A stretch of DNA of 64,000 nucleotides from Dactylonectria macrodidyma (GCA_020744425.1 JAGMUV010000003.1:4690685-4754684), one strand, 5' to 3'. Counted from the first letter of the stretch, positions 11,070 through 23,230 are shown. Translations and numbers: made by a program. Notes: generated by a model from the letters alone, not told the origin.

Positions 11070-13366
11070 ATGAAAATGTCGCCCAGTCCACCCTCAGCAA
11101 CAGACCCCGAGATCCCCTCTCCCTCGGCCTCTGGACCGACACTTGGTGCTCGAAGAGCACGGAGATATGGCTTTGCCTGCGCGAGCTGTAAATCTCGGAA
11201 AGTCAAGTGCAACGGGGACCAACCGGTCTGCAGGGCCTGTCAGAGGAGCGGTGAGGATTGCGTCTGGCCCTCTCAGGACTCAGCCGACTCACGGCTCCGC
11301 CACGCCAACGCCCGCATCCGGCGTCTCGAAGCGTCTCTTCGGGGCAGTTCCCGGTATTCCCGTGAAAACGAAGTGGCAGATACACAGCAAAGCCACCCTA
11401 CCCCTGGTCGAGGCCCAACATACGCATCTTCGGCTTCAGGCAACAGCCCGGCAGTGAGTTCCACCTCGCCAGCAACTGATGCGGCGTATCCATCTTCAGC
11501 AACAGAGATCTGGTTTCAAGTCGGAATTGGCGAGGATGGCGCTGTTGTGTACAATGGTCCTACAAGTCGCTTTCATGCGGGATCACTGGAAGAAACAAAT
11601 GGCGCCAACGCTGCCGGAGCCACTGACCCACAGACAAGCTCTATCATGGGTGCCAAGAGAGCTGTACAGGTCGAGACGCTAAGATCCCAATACTCTTTGA
11701 TGGACTCAGTGTGGCTACCCCTGATAGAGGCGAAACCTGTCATGAACGGAACCGGGATCGACACCCGGGTTGGCATGGCCCTACTTGACATCTATTGGAC
11801 CTGGCTGCATCCGCTGCACAATTGCGTGTACCGCCCATGCTTGATGATGGACCTTGCTCTAGGCGGACAGTACTGCTCCGATTTTTTGCTCATGTGCATA
11901 TTCGGCCTGGCAGCAAGACACCTCCCGGAAGAGAATCTGGCTTTTCCCCAGGTTGGGCGGGGAGAGGACTTCGTCATGCGAGCCAAAGAGCTGCTACTGG
12001 GAGAACTCGGTGCAGGCAAACCTTCCATCCCGACTATACAGGGGCTTCTCATCCTTGGAGGGCGGCAGTGTGCCGTGGGCAAGAGCTCCGAGGGCTGGCT
12101 CTATACCGGAATGGCGATTCGAATGATGATTGACATCGGACTGCACCTAGACACTCCAAGGCTGGCCGAGCTGCAACGGTGGACGCCGGCCGAGACGGAG
12201 ACCAGAAAGCGAGTGTACAACTCTGCATACATATGGGACAAAACCTTGAGCCTAGCCCTCGGCCGCCCGCCCTCACTAATCAGGCGCCCGTACCCGAGCA
12301 CCGAGATCCTGGACAAGTTCGATGACACGCGCAGCTGGAGACCTATCCATGCCCCCGAAGCTGGAGACGCCTACGCTCCAACCCTGTCGTGGAACAGCAC
12401 GACCTTTTGCGCCTTCTGCCAGCTGCATGAGCTAACGACAGAGATGATGCTCCTCTTCTCGAGCACCCCTAGCACCGACGATTTCGCAGCCCAGATTGGG
12501 AATCTAGACACGAGATTCTGCGCGTGGTATGGTGAGTTGCAGGAATCATTGAGAATTGACGATGCAGCTGCCTTCGAACGGAGTCCTCCTCCTCACATCG
12601 TATCACTTAAGTATGGCTTCCTGTCTGGTTAAGAAAGTCCGACTAGACTGAAGATTGTAGTCTCCTATACCATGCCTTGCACATACTCCTTCGACGACCA
12701 TATCTAAGCTCCCGGGATGCAACGTCGAGAGCCCAAAGCACAACGGTGTGCATCACGCACTCCAAAAAGATACACGTAATTCACGGCCTCTACGCCCGAA
12801 CGTTCCCCCACCGGTTGATGACATACCAGATCAGCTACTGCATCTTCACTGCCGCTACGGTCGAAGCTCAAATGCTGAAAACGGCGACGGCGCAGGTGGA
12901 AAGAGACGCAGCAGCAGCTAGACTGGCATATGCCGTGAGGGTCCTCCAAGACGAGGCTAGCCACACGCCGGGCAGCGGTCGAAGCCTGGACACGATCCGA
13001 CGGCTGCTGAGCGCTGGCCTCGAGCAACAGCCAGCTAACCCGGACGCAGCATCGAACAGACAAGACCCAGGACAGAACGAAGGAGAGGTAGCAGAAGGGC
13101 TGGATTCCCTGGTAATTCAGTCTCTACCTCATGACGGTCACACACAGCCAGGGGTTTCCTTATTCACAGGGGAGGACTTTTCTTCCTCGATGCTTTCAGG
13201 TAGCTTTGCATCGGGGGATGAACTCAGTCGCGCTGGTCTTGACACGGGCGCTGGATTTCACCCGGATGCTTTTCCATGGGGAATGGCGGACAACTTCTCA
13301 CGGGCTCCCAACATGGTGTCTCTGTCCAGCCAAGGATGGTGTCCGTCCGCGTGGAGTTCTATGTAG
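11070..13366 (+). CDS. Zn2Cys6 fungal transcription factor
   Basis: Two exons, 11070-12610 and 12661-13366 (intron donor GTATGG, acceptor TTGTAG), giving 748 aa. The binuclear zinc cluster is at residues 37-64 with six cysteines spaced C-x2-C-x6-C-x6-C-x2-C-x6-C, followed by a basic linker and a short helix (RLRHANARIRRLEASL) suited to dimerisation. Residues about 225-560 match the fungal-specific transcription factor domain (ALLDIYWTWLHPLHNCVYRP, GWLYTGMAIRMMIDIGLHLD, LLYHALHILLRRPYL across the splice junction, ISYCIFTAATVEAQML). The C terminus is polar and glycine/serine-rich, plausibly for activation. It lies between the AtuA/CoA-transferase gene and the cyclase gene, so a pathway-specific regulator is the simplest reading; the CGG-N8-CCG sites are candidate targets. 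Confidence 0.93.
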
Positions 13367-13897
13367 GCATAGAAGGTGAGCGAAGAATCATTCGGTAACA
13401 TACGGCGGTGTATCGACACTGGCTATCTTCGTCTAGTTACTAGGACATTAAGATAGTCGCGGAATTATCTTTCCAAGATCATTATCAATTAAGTCTTATG
13501 ATACTAAGCTTGGCTAGGTAGAGTTGGTTCTTTTCCAAGGGCTGCAGTACATACCATCCAAACCGCTAGAGCATATCAATTTCGGACAGCAGTAGGAGTG
13601 GCTTTCACTAATAAACCCAGAATGGACCAATGCGCCCATTACACAGGATTCTGCGGGCTTCTGCAAGAAAAAGGTCTCCCAAACAGTTTTTTTTGGTACT
13701 TACTTCGGAGTCTCGAGAACTAGGGCGTCCATCCAAACCCAATGTGGCCAGGAGCCACGGAATTACATGCCGATGTGACATAGCCAGATACCGAAGATTC
13801 CGACAGGGCTCGAAGCTCGGCCGCAACCAGGTTTAAAAGATCAGTCAAGGCCAGGGGTCTAAAGAAGGAAGCCCACTCCTAAATCGAACTGTAATCC
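13367..13897. other. Intergenic region upstream of the cyclase gene
   Basis: No gene visible. Presumed terminator of the regulator and promoter of the cyclase-family gene. I found no CGG-N8-CCG site here. Confidence 0.5.
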
Positions 13898-15046
13898 ATG
13901 GAGGCCACCTCAACGTTAGCCCTCCCAAAGAGGCCCCTCTTTGACGACTTGCCGCTAAGACCAGGTGATCCCAAATCATCAGCCTGGGGTTTATGGGGCG
14001 AAGACGATGAGCTAGGCACATTGAATCTCCTCACCCCGGAAGTTGTGAAGAGGGCTGCTGCAGAGGTGATGACCGGGAAGACCATCCCCCTCAAGTAAAA
14101 CGCCCGGGATGGACGAGTATCTGGGTTAAGCTAATTCCCGTACAAGCCTCCCCCTGAACGCCTTTGGCCAACCCATGAATCCTGTACGAAAACCCTGCAC
14201 CCACCGAATAATCGCCAAAGGTCACGCGAATGACGACGAGGTTAGTTAATATTTTGATATTGACAATTTGAAAAGCATATTGAGTAACGGTTATCGTCCG
14301 TAGTTGGATATCAACACACAAGGATCAAGCCATTGGGATGGCCCTCGACATTATCCGTACCAGGAGACACTCCAGTACTACAATGGCTTGACGCAAGACG
14401 ACATCTCGGGGCCAGCGATGAGCAATAAATTGGGTATTCAAAGTCAGTATGGAGCCCTCTGTACTAGCGACCAACTCCAATACTTACAACTGTAGATCTT
14501 GCCATCAAGACCATCACCGGCCGCGGCGTTCTCCTCGACTGGTTCTCCTGGGCCCAGAAGAATAACATTGACGTCGATCCCTTCTCGCAGCATGGAATTC
14601 CCCTATCCGATCTCCTAGCTGTAGCAAAGGCCCAGAATACCCAGTTCCGACCCGGCGACATTCTCATCGTCCGGACCGGCTGGCTCAGAGGCTACCGAGA
14701 TTTGACCAGAGAGGCACAGGACGCGCTTGCTCACCGTCCCGTCCGGTCATCCTGCGGGATAGACGCAAGCCCAGAGGTCGTGCGCTGGCACTGGGACAAT
14801 GCTTTTGCGGCTGTGGCGAGTGACACGGTGGCTTACGAGGTCTGGCCTAGTCCTCGATCAGCGGGCGATCGCATGCATGAGGTCTTTTTGAGTGGATGGG
14901 GTATGCCGATTGGGGAAAGTTTTGACTTGGAGAAATTGGCTGAGACTTGTCGAGAGGAAGAGAGGTGGAGTTTCATGTTCGTCAGTGTTCCGTTAGATGT
15001 CCCTGGCGGAATAGCTAGCCCTCCAGGAGCTGTCGCCATTTTCTAG
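13898..15046 (+). CDS. Cyclase-family metal-dependent hydrolase (PF04199)
   Basis: Four exons: 13898-14094, 14147-14240, 14304-14442 and 14496-15046, giving 326 aa with consistent phases. The spliced protein reads GEDDELGTLNLLTPEVVKRAA, then KTIPLNLPLN, then DINTQGSSHWDGPRHYPYQ, in which H107, D109 and H113 fit the metal-binding H-x-D-x3-H motif of the kynurenine-formamidase/cyclase fold. The C-terminal half has FRPGDILIVRTGWLRGY and the family W-P-x-P-R-S-A-type segment (VWPSPRSAGDRMHE). Fungal members are often annotated only as putative cyclases; they probably hydrolyse a lactone, amide or ester bond. Position next to the regulator suggests a role in the same pathway as the permease and AtuA fusion, but it could serve an unrelated substrate. 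Confidence 0.85.
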
Positions 15047-16494
15047 AGTTATGTAAAGACCATCAAAGGAAAGGATTCACCCCCTAATCCAATCGCCGAC
15101 GCAGAAGGGACAGCAGCGATCCAGCCCATAAAGGGAAAGAACTTATCTCCTCCGGGCCCACGCGTGCCAATTTTGTATAGCAGGTTCAGCCGGAGGCGGA
15201 GTCGAATAGAAGTAGGTGTAGCTAGTGGAAGATAAAAGTGGTTAGTATCTAAGTCAGCTATATGCAAGTTCGCATGCCTGTTCCAAGCAGTACGCGTGCC
15301 GCAACCGCTGTACTCTCTTGCCCAGATCCGACCCCCGCCGTCTACCTCGCCTATCTAGTGACAGGGAGCGCGGCCCGCACATTTTAACTATCACATGCCT
15401 TTAAGTACTGTCAGCTACAGGATTATAACTGAATGGAACCACATCTTTCAACCTCGGGACACGTTCTACGTAATCGGCGAGCGATTTATTAATCATTGCA
15501 TGCTCCAGGTCGCTATGGGAGACATGGAGAATGAAGTAGACTCACTGCGTTAAGCAAAATCTATTTCTCAAAGCCAGGTGGCAGCCTACCAATCGATATG
15601 GCAGGCTATCAGGGTCATGGACTCCTTAGTGGCTAGGCGTCTTTGTAGTTTTCGGGTGAACTGAACGCGGCTTCCTTTACTATCCACAATACTTAATCGA
15701 GACGCAGGGCAATTGTTGGCTTTTCTCCTAACGCGGAGGGAGGACCGGTAGTGCGAGTGGTTCTTGGCATTCCCGTCAGGAGCCTCAGACGGCCACTCAG
15801 CATCACCAAACTTGGCTGACACTACCCGGCGACTCCCAAGCCCGGCTTAGGTTGAGCAGACTGATTACGAGGCGGGAGAGCTGTGCTGAACACACTGATG
15901 AATTAAATCTGGCTTGTGGCTCTATCCTGCGATGGTGGGTCGAGAGCATTTAAATCGCCGACCTCGTCTACGATTCTTCATTCATCCGGTCTACAAATTG
16001 TATCGGCTCCTAACAATCTCGGTGACCATGGACGCATTCGCGGCTAGACCCAACTCACTAATAAACGATTCAGTAGCAACGCAGTAACTATAGAACTGCA
16101 CACTACCTAGAAAGAGTAAGGATTGACTTACCGGAATACTATAGGGTAACTGGGAAGGAACCCAATGATTAAGCGACACATTTTAATGTTTCGAAATATT
16201 AAACTGAGCTAAGTGCTGCCGGGAAGTTTTTTAACATTCGATTGAGAAGTCTACTATCTCCTCGGGCCCAATTTTGGATGCGTCGCCGATCCAGAGCCTT
16301 GCCCCTCTTGCTGTCCTCTTTTCAGCAACTAGTGACAGCGGCAGCAAACCCTACTTAATTGCACGGTTGAAGTCGAGCGTTCCGGACCTCATACAGGAAC
16401 AAGGTGCTCCTACCGAACGATTTCGTAAAGGAGACTCCCTTATGATTATGTAGGCTTAGCTATGATCGTCATCTAAAGTCAAGTTCTTCTACTA

Positions 16495-16560
16495 AGTCTG
16501 CCGTCCGCTCCATCAAGGCGAGTTTCTGCTATCACGAAGTCAAAAAACATAGTTCTCTGG
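16495..16560 (+). repeat. Dispersed repeat fragment, copy 2
   Basis: Matches 3398-3455: GTCCGCTCCATCAAGGCGAG followed by a shared GAAGTCAAAAAACATAG-like stretch. Differences are substitutions and small indels, as expected of an old repeat. Confidence 0.5.
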
Positions 16561-17039
16561 TATTGCCATTAATGTCACAACCGGCACTGGCGAACAGTCT
16601 TGACTATAAGCGCCAAAGGATATTTGCGAAATGATCACGGCGTTATCATTGATGATGAGGAAAGACTAGCTAAGAAGGCACTTTGATAGTCTCTTGAAGT
16701 AGCTTTCATAAATGCAGAAGAGAAAAATCGCGCGGTACTCTCTCAGGATGAAGAATCGATCCTCCGGAATTCGACCAAGGCTGGTGCATTCTATTAAGCT
16801 GAATCTAGCTGATCATGCGACGCCGTCTCCCGTTCAGAAGTCTGGTTGTAGACAGAGAGCGACATGAAAAGACGACAAGAAATACATGGTTTGTTCAATA
16901 AACCTGGTAACATAACCTCAATGCAAATCGATGGCTTTCCCCCTCAATCACCAGCCAATTCCCGGAACTTCCCATCACTTACGTAAGGTAGCGGAACTTG
17001 GGATGTTTGTCTCCCATTCGAGTCACTAATGTCAGTACG

Positions 17040-17510
17040 CCCTGAAATAATGTCGATTGCTATCTAATAAATAGCTATTAATTATAAATAAGGTACAGAA
17101 TAATATTAATATCATATAAAGTAGCTAGTAATTAAATTTTAAATACTCAGCCATTAATAGTTTTTTTAATAAAATAGAATATTAAAATTTTTAACATTCA
17201 TAAGCTTATTTATTTTAATTATATGATTTTAGTGATTTGTTTTATTTTAATCTTTTTAATTTAATTATTAAACTATTAAGATTATAGTTTTTAGTAATAT
17301 ATACTTAGAAGGGGGCCAGTGGTTAAATAGTTAACAATAACTAATAATAACTAATAGTAAGAATAATAATACAGGGGCCTAAACTTAAGCCTAAAGTAAT
17401 AATAACTGAAAATAACTAGAGTTTTTACTATATTAACGTATAGGCAGTTTCTCTTAAGACATTTTTTTCGCAATAATATTCACAATTAGTGAAATGCAGA
17501 TCATTAATTT
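17040..17510 (+). repeat. AT-rich eroded repeat with a recognisable core, copy 1
   Basis: Very AT-rich block. Its core at about 17306-17440 (GGGGGCCAGTGGTTAA, AACTAATAGTAAGAATA, GGGGCCTAAACTTAAGCC, AATAACTAGA) is homologous in the same order and orientation to about 25107-25240. No coding capacity remains. Most differences are A/G or C/T, fitting RIP. Confidence 0.65.
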
Positions 17511-18585
17511 TTTAATTGTAAGTGACTCCGAGTTCTGTGAGCGATCGCATTTAAACGTTTAGGGACGTTCAGTATAATTGAGGGTTTGCGGGGAAAACTA
17601 GTGGAGGTGGTTGCCGAGGGTTTGTGTCTACTCGTGTGGTGGGTAGCAAGATACTGTACCTCGGGATGATTCAGGGACGGAGACAGGAGAGATGCCTCGG
17701 GGATGGGAACTTGAGCGTTACCTTGGCCCGTCCCCTCTTCGGCAGTTGGACGGTAAACATGTTAAATATTTGATGGCTATCTACGGTTGTGGACGTTACG
17801 ATAAAGACGTGTAATGATCTAAATGCTTCTATGTCCACGGCAATGCGTCGCCTCTACCCTATCTTCAGTTTAACTTGTCAGTTTCAAACCAGACTGTCCG
17901 TGCATGGAAGCTACCGATTGGTCAAGCCTTGTCCCTGAAACTTACATATTTTATGAAAAAGTTGAAGTTCAGAGCCCGGCTGTTGGGGGTGGCTAGCAAG
18001 TAATATATTTATCTCGATTTAAGCTTCCTAGCTCAAAAGAGCTGGAAATGTTTGATGTTTGGCAACTGTGGAAGCATTGGGATTTAAAATGCTTAACATT
18101 GTGAAGAAAACTATGCTTTTTTTAACCCTATGTCAGCAGCAACTCACCTTCGATGGAGTGGACAGCCATCGACAGGGAAGACTCGAAGACTTGTTCGGCA
18201 TTCATGAACTCCCAATAACAAGCGATAGTAACAGGCGACGTGTCATTAGGTTAAGTACGAGGCAGGACAGAACATAGGTCAGGGTTCTCAACCAATAAAA
18301 CAAAGCCAGGTTAGAGGGTTCTATAAACCTTTGACCACCGCTTTTTGTCGTTGTGGAGAGCCGAGCCTGCTTTGAGAACTCCTCAGCACAATAGTTTACA
18401 GACACTGAGGCCGTAACTTGCCTTAGTTACGCTGGGCTAGTTCGGCGGAGAAGAAAAATGTAAGCCACTCTACTTCAACCTCTTCCAAGCGGGCGGTCCA
18501 AGTAGTAGATTCCATTCTTCTCTAACCAAGTTACCCTATTGAAGAATTTACATACATAAGAACTTTGTGTTGTGAATCTTGTTCT

Positions 18586-18921
18586 TTACAGGGGAACTCT
18601 GATGCCAGTCTTCCAGGGTGATATCTGTGCCTTCTTAGTGTCCCATACCCCGGCTGTAGTATATATGTCGTCCTCCATAATCTTTCGAGCCTTCTCCTCC
18701 GTTTCTGCTTTCACGGTGAAAAGCACTATTGTCATATCTTTGTTGTCACCATCGACAGTTGGTTTGGAGAGGATGCCTCCAGCGAAGGTTATAATTCCCT
18801 CTTTGACTTTAGGCATTGCCTCGCCAATGTGTTGGCTTCGAACAGCGAGGCGTGTTTCGAGGCTTCCAGGCAATAGAGGAACCTGTAGGAGCCATTCCCT
18901 CAAAGGCGAGGATTGAGACAT
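18586..18921 (-). CDS. YCII-domain (dimeric alpha/beta barrel) protein
   Basis: Intronless 111-aa protein. The pattern EWLLQVPLLPGSLETRLAVRSQHI, then AMPKVKEGIITFAGGIL, then MTIVLFTVKAETEEKARKIMEDDIYTTAGVWDTKKAQISPWKTG follows the YCII-related fold: an N-terminal strand, a helix with a histidine, a glycine-rich turn, and a second strand-helix-strand ending in a WD/W-K region. Family members are small cytosolic proteins that dimerise; some are dehydrochlorinase- or monooxygenase-like, and in fungi they are frequent in biosynthetic clusters. It is divergent from the SDR gene with a 463-bp shared promoter holding tandem CCTCGGATCCTCGG motifs. The reaction cannot be predicted. Confidence 0.8.
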   Translation of the reverse strand: MSQSSPLREWLLQVPLLPGSLETRLAVRSQHIGEAMPKVKEGIITFAGGILSKPTVDGDNKDMTIVLFTVKAETEEKARKIMEDDIYTTAGVWDTKKAQISPWKTGIRVPL

Positions 18922-19384
18922 CTTAACAGTGTGAACGAGATTGTTGTATTAGCTACCAATAGATGAGAGAGCAGTATTGAATGGCTGCATGTCTAATAAG
19001 TGTTGTCCAGGAAAGCAATAGAACTCAATGGCTCGGGGCCCTAATCAGTTGACAAAAATATAATTCCATCTCGGAAGGTTAATTAATTTTCAAATCTTGG
19101 TACCTCGGATCCTCGGCACCTCGGATCCTCGGCAACTCTAAGCCTCGGATTATGGTAGCACCTATTCTCTTACCCCAACAGCATGACTGAGAAGCAAGTG
19201 CCAGCTATCATTAGATGATGCGTACTGATCACTGGAGATTCAGAGGCCTTTTAACTTAGATCATTTCATTGTTTTGATTGAAACCCTAAAATCATCATTC
19301 AGGGAGACGACTACGTAATCCATTCAACTGGGTTTCAGACCATCCGTAGCTTCCTATACCTTCGCGCCCTCATCTCCAACAGTC
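18922..19384. promoter_or_regulatory. Shared divergent promoter of the YCII and SDR genes
   Basis: 463 bp between opposed start codons. Contains tandem copies of a CGG-rich motif at 19103-19149. Confidence 0.55.
19103..19149. promoter_or_regulatory. Tandem CCTCGGATCCTCGG motifs
   Basis: Two exact copies (19103-19116 and 19119-19132, period 16) plus a half copy CCTCGGAT (19142-19149). Each full copy has CGG-N5-CGG direct triplets. A near-identical copy lies upstream of the 7-TM gene at 22990-23003. Confidence 0.5.
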
Positions 19385-20292
19385 ATGAAATTTGGGCTTG
19401 AAAACAAGGTTGTTCTTGTCTCTGGCGGTTCTAGCGGAATTGGAAAGGCGATAGCACTCGATTTTGCAAAGGAAGGCGCCTCTGTGATGATTACAGCTCG
19501 TCGAGTTGGACCACTCGAAGGCGCCGTCCGAGAGATCCAAGATCTCGGTGGAAATGCCAATTATGTTACGGCAGATATGACTCGAGAAGCAGACGTGAAC
19601 TTAGCTGTTGCCAAGACGAAAGAGGTGTTTGGGACCGTCCCGGATGTCGTTGTGTGTAATGTTAGGTCACTGATCAGGTTTGGGTTTGACAATGCGACTG
19701 CGGATGATTTCAAGACAAGCTCGGAACAGTGCGTTCTGAGCGTTGTTCATTTAGCGAAGGCTGTCTTACCTGATTGGAAAGACAAGAAGTGGGGAAGGTT
19801 CATTAATTTAGGGAGTGTATGCACTTTGGAACCGCACAGATGGCATCATATTGTCCTGGGAAATACCTTCCGACTGTGAGTGGTTGAATCCAATTTCCTT
19901 CAACATGTAAGATACTAACCAACTCACCATCAATTACAGGGCGGCCGTTGGACTCATGCGATCTCTTTCAAATGAGTTCGCCTCCTTCGGTATTACCTTT
20001 AATACAATCGCAATCGGTCTGATCGATACAGGTGTAAGCGAGAAGATTACGAGCAATGGTGATGAGATGGACCAAAATCAACCCGAACCCCAACCAATTA
20101 TCTCAGTGAAGCGTCCAGGAAGACCAGAGGAGTTGGCGGCTCAAGTGGTGTTCCTGGCTTCTGAACGGGCAAGCTACGTATGTGAAATTTAGAATATTCG
20201 TCTCAGAATTGTTGCTAACCTGTATTTTGAATTACTTTCAGATCACTGGCCAAAACATTGTTGTAGATGGGGGATGGACTCGTGGTCTTTGA
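19385..20292 (+). CDS. Short-chain dehydrogenase/reductase with atypical active site
   Basis: Three exons: 19385-19875, 19940-20177 and 20242-20292, giving 259 aa. The Rossmann dinucleotide motif is SGGSSGIG (residues 13-20), with basic RR at 39-40 suggesting NADP preference, and VCN in place of NNAG. S144 (FINLGSVCT) fits the catalytic serine. The usual YxxxK is absent: the aligned stretch is IVLGNTFRLAAVGLMRSLSNE, with N160 and R163, resembling the divergent LSNxxR subgroup of FabG-like SDRs. The C terminus [38 protein letters not shown] is normal, so the fold is intact. It is divergent from the YCII gene and near a dead Baeyer-Villiger monooxygenase, so a tailoring role in a metabolite pathway is likely; the altered catalytic pair raises the chance of unusual chemistry. 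Confidence 0.88.
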
Positions 20293-21300
20293 GAGCCTTA
20301 AAACAACCCATCAACCTCATCGTGTGAAAGTAAACGATAGAGACCAATAGCTTTTCTTCCTCTTCCCAGTGGGAGATTCAAGAGTGGATTTCTGTTGAGC
20401 AACCAAATCATGGCACTCCGAGGCTTGAAATCTCTCTTTAGGTGTTGCAACAAAGTGTTTGAAAGGACTTGATCCCGTACTAATATACAGCACAGTGTTT
20501 ATATGTATCTCCGGGATTGTCACAACGGCCATGTGGCCGATTTATTTCTCCCATGCTCCAAGGGTGCCATTCTAAGTGACTAGCTTAATCCTTGTGCTGG
20601 GACTTCATTGCTTGAACAATCGTCACCGCTGAGTCATGAAGTGGCTCCGATTCTATTGGGGAGGTGTTGAAGGACGGCACAAAGCGCTCCTCACCTGTTA
20701 ATTTGTTAAGACCCGTTTGGATCGAAATGAATCATCAAATTAATTCTATTAAAAGAACCCACTAAGATTGTGTAGTAGCTTAGTGAAATGAATTCATCAC
20801 TGGACAGGTAGACTCTTCAATTACCTTCACGCTTACCCATCTCCTCTCATTCATTATAAACACTAAATTGACGGACCCTGTCGCTCTTCGAACGTTAGGA
20901 GGTCTTGTATCGCGATAATAAAGCCTCGACAGTAAGCACGGAATGGAACCATGTTGTTATTAGCAAGTTAATAGAGGTCTAGGTAAAACTAACCGAGTAC
21001 ACGAAGAGCCGACTTTGTTCTACCCGTCGGTTCCGATGAGATACCGAGCCAACATACCGGCGCGTTTTCGTTTTCATTTTAAGTTGTAATTCTTTGTCAA
21101 ATAGCCGAGGGAGTTAGCCTGGAATCTCGCAATAACCACATAATTACCTCGGCTAAGTATGAGCACGCGACTTTTGTGTCAAGTCAATTTCAGAATATTA
21201 AATAACGGTAAGCTCCTAGATCGATTACCGTAACACATCGACAGCAACCCATGAATTTGATCATCTCAATCCAAGGCCCTTTCGCGAACTCAGATATACC
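20293..21300. other. Intergenic region, no supported gene
   Basis: About 1 kb without convincing coding sequence. It contains the presumed old promoter of the broken monooxygenase, including a CCTCGG word near 21147. Confidence 0.45.
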
Positions 21301-22720
21301 ATGGCGCAATAATCCAATGGCTTGCATCAGCAGGCTCCCGCCGATGTTCACAAGTACGACCAGGAACAGGTCAAGCGCCTTCGTGATGATGGCATGGCTC
21401 AGTTTAACGATATTTACAAGATAGGAAGTTTCAACAAGTTCCTTACCGATCCGTGGGCTAAACAGAGTTCTACAAATGGCACCTCCACTGCCAATCAACC
21501 AGTTGACCAGCGTTGTGAGATCTTGATCCTTAGGGCAGGTTACAGTACTCTACTCTTTGCTACTCGTCTTATTGATGCTGGTTTCAACTCTAAAGATATC
21601 CTTATGGTGGACAACGCTGGAGGGTTTGACGGAACTTGGTACTGGAATCGATATCCTTGGTTGACGTGTGATATAGAGAGCTACATCTATATGCCCCTTC
21701 TTAAGGAAACAAACTACATGCCAAAAATGAAATACTATACAAGAGAAAAACTACGATGCCATGCTGAAAGGAGTGCCACTCAATAGAACGTTCAGGATCG
21801 AGCAATGTTTCGCTGCAGAGCCAGCAACCTCGTGTGGGATGATAACCAAAAGGCGTGGACAACAACAGTCTTTCAACAGCGTAACGGGGCGGACTTTTTT
21901 TCATTTGCAGTGAAGTCTCGATTTGTGACGCTCACTACTGGGATATCAGTTGTGCCTCGAACCCCGTTGATCAAAGGTCTAGAAACCTTTAAGAACGACA
22001 TATTTCATACCGCTCCATGGGATTACAATATCACTAGGCAGTAACCCTACAAATCCTAAGATCGAAAACACGTCACGCTTATGGATACTAATGGAAAAGG
22101 TGTTCAGCAGGTAACAGAAATGGGTATAATACTTGAGGGTCAAGAGTATCCGCTTGCCGTGCTTGTGCTCGAGACTGGCTATCGAAGCCCATTACTGGAT
22201 AGCCCTGTACGTCGTGTTGACATTGAAGTTAATGAACGAAACAATCGAAGTCTAGATAAGAAGTAGATATCTAGAGTCACCACTCTCCATGGACTGATGA
22301 GCTACGATTTCCCTAACTTATTCTGACCTGGGTTCATTCAGGCTTCCACGACAACTAATTTCATGTCTATTATCGACATGGTTGCAAAACATGTCGCCAA
22401 GATGATAGCCGAAAGCCTAAACAGAGTGAGCCGATGTGAATCACTGAACTATCTGTATCGGTATAGTTTTTCTGTGGAGACCACCTCGGAGGCGGAGGAG
22501 GACTGGTCTAATCAGATAGCATCTGGCGCAGCGATGTTTGGTGCCCCGGCCGGTTGCATTCCTACTTACGCCAATGCTGAGGGCGAAATTGATCGTGAGA
22601 TTCGAATAGAGGTCCTTATGAGAAGGGTGCGAGGAAGCATGTGGACCAAGGGCATAATTGACCTTGAGCGTGTGTTGGGGGAGTGGGAGGAGGCTGGTTT
22701 TCAATGTGTTTTTCCAGAGT
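21301..22720 (+). pseudogene. Baeyer-Villiger-type flavin monooxygenase, decayed
   Basis: Homology to BVMOs runs over about 1.4 kb but is broken. From the ATG at 21301 codon 4 is TAA (CAA ancestor likely). The first FAD fingerprint is damaged (LILRAGYSTLLFATRLIDAG, where GxGxxG is expected). GGFDGTWYWNRYPWLTCDIESYIYMPLL is the conserved substrate/FAD region. A further in-frame TAG near 21785 replaces a probable Trp codon, and reading then continues as DRAMFRC...NLVWDDNQK. Later pieces in shifted frames are LTTGISVVPRTPLIKGLETFKNDIFHTAPWDY, ATG-motif region VLVLETGYRSPLLDSP, and the C-terminal EAEEDWSNQIASGAAMFGAPAGCIPTYANAEGE. The nonsense changes fit RIP-type transitions. The gene once belonged with the SDR/YCII pair. 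Confidence 0.87.
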
Positions 22721-22989
22721 GTCAAATAGTATGTTTTCCAACGAGATTTATTTCGATAACCGAACACAGTCGCTCGTTCAAAAATGAGAATTTCGATATG
22801 TCTTTTGGGTAACGTCTGAGAATCGAGAACCTTGTCACAGACCAAGTTGGCCGTCGTTGTGTAGTACATATTGACGTATCGGGTGCAATGGTTGTCAGCA
22901 TTATCAGACCAGGGCGGATGCAGTGCCGGCTAAACTTCGTGGGTAGCCCATCAAGTGTCGCGTTAGGATTAGTGACAGATAGATAGATA

Positions 22990-23003
22990 CCTCGGGTCCT
23001 CGG
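22990..23003 (+). promoter_or_regulatory. CCTCGGGTCCTCGG motif upstream of the 7-TM gene
   Basis: Differs at one base from the tandem motif in the YCII/SDR promoter, and lies 228 bp before the ATG at 23231. Suggests a common regulator. Confidence 0.5.
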
Positions 23004-23230
23004 ACCTTGGCTATCATCCTCCTCCTCTGTTTTGGTTCCTTTGTGACCCTTTAATCTCCACACATTCGTAAGTACTCAATGAAAAGCGGTGTTTTATGTA
23101 AATTTATTTCCGGAGTCGGCAATTGCGTGGTATTGTATGGGCGGATAAATGCTCTTTCTCTGATTCCTTAATTGCTGCTTCTAGATTCTCGACCCATCTA
23201 AATCATTGCCTATTCCTGTTTTCGAACGAC

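Larger units (their letters stand above)
15047..18585. other. Gene-poor stretch with AT-rich repeat debris
   Basis: No supported coding region. Contains a repeat fragment at 16495-16560 and an AT-rich repeat block at about 17040-17510; the rest is unremarkable sequence with short random ORFs. Confidence 0.5.
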
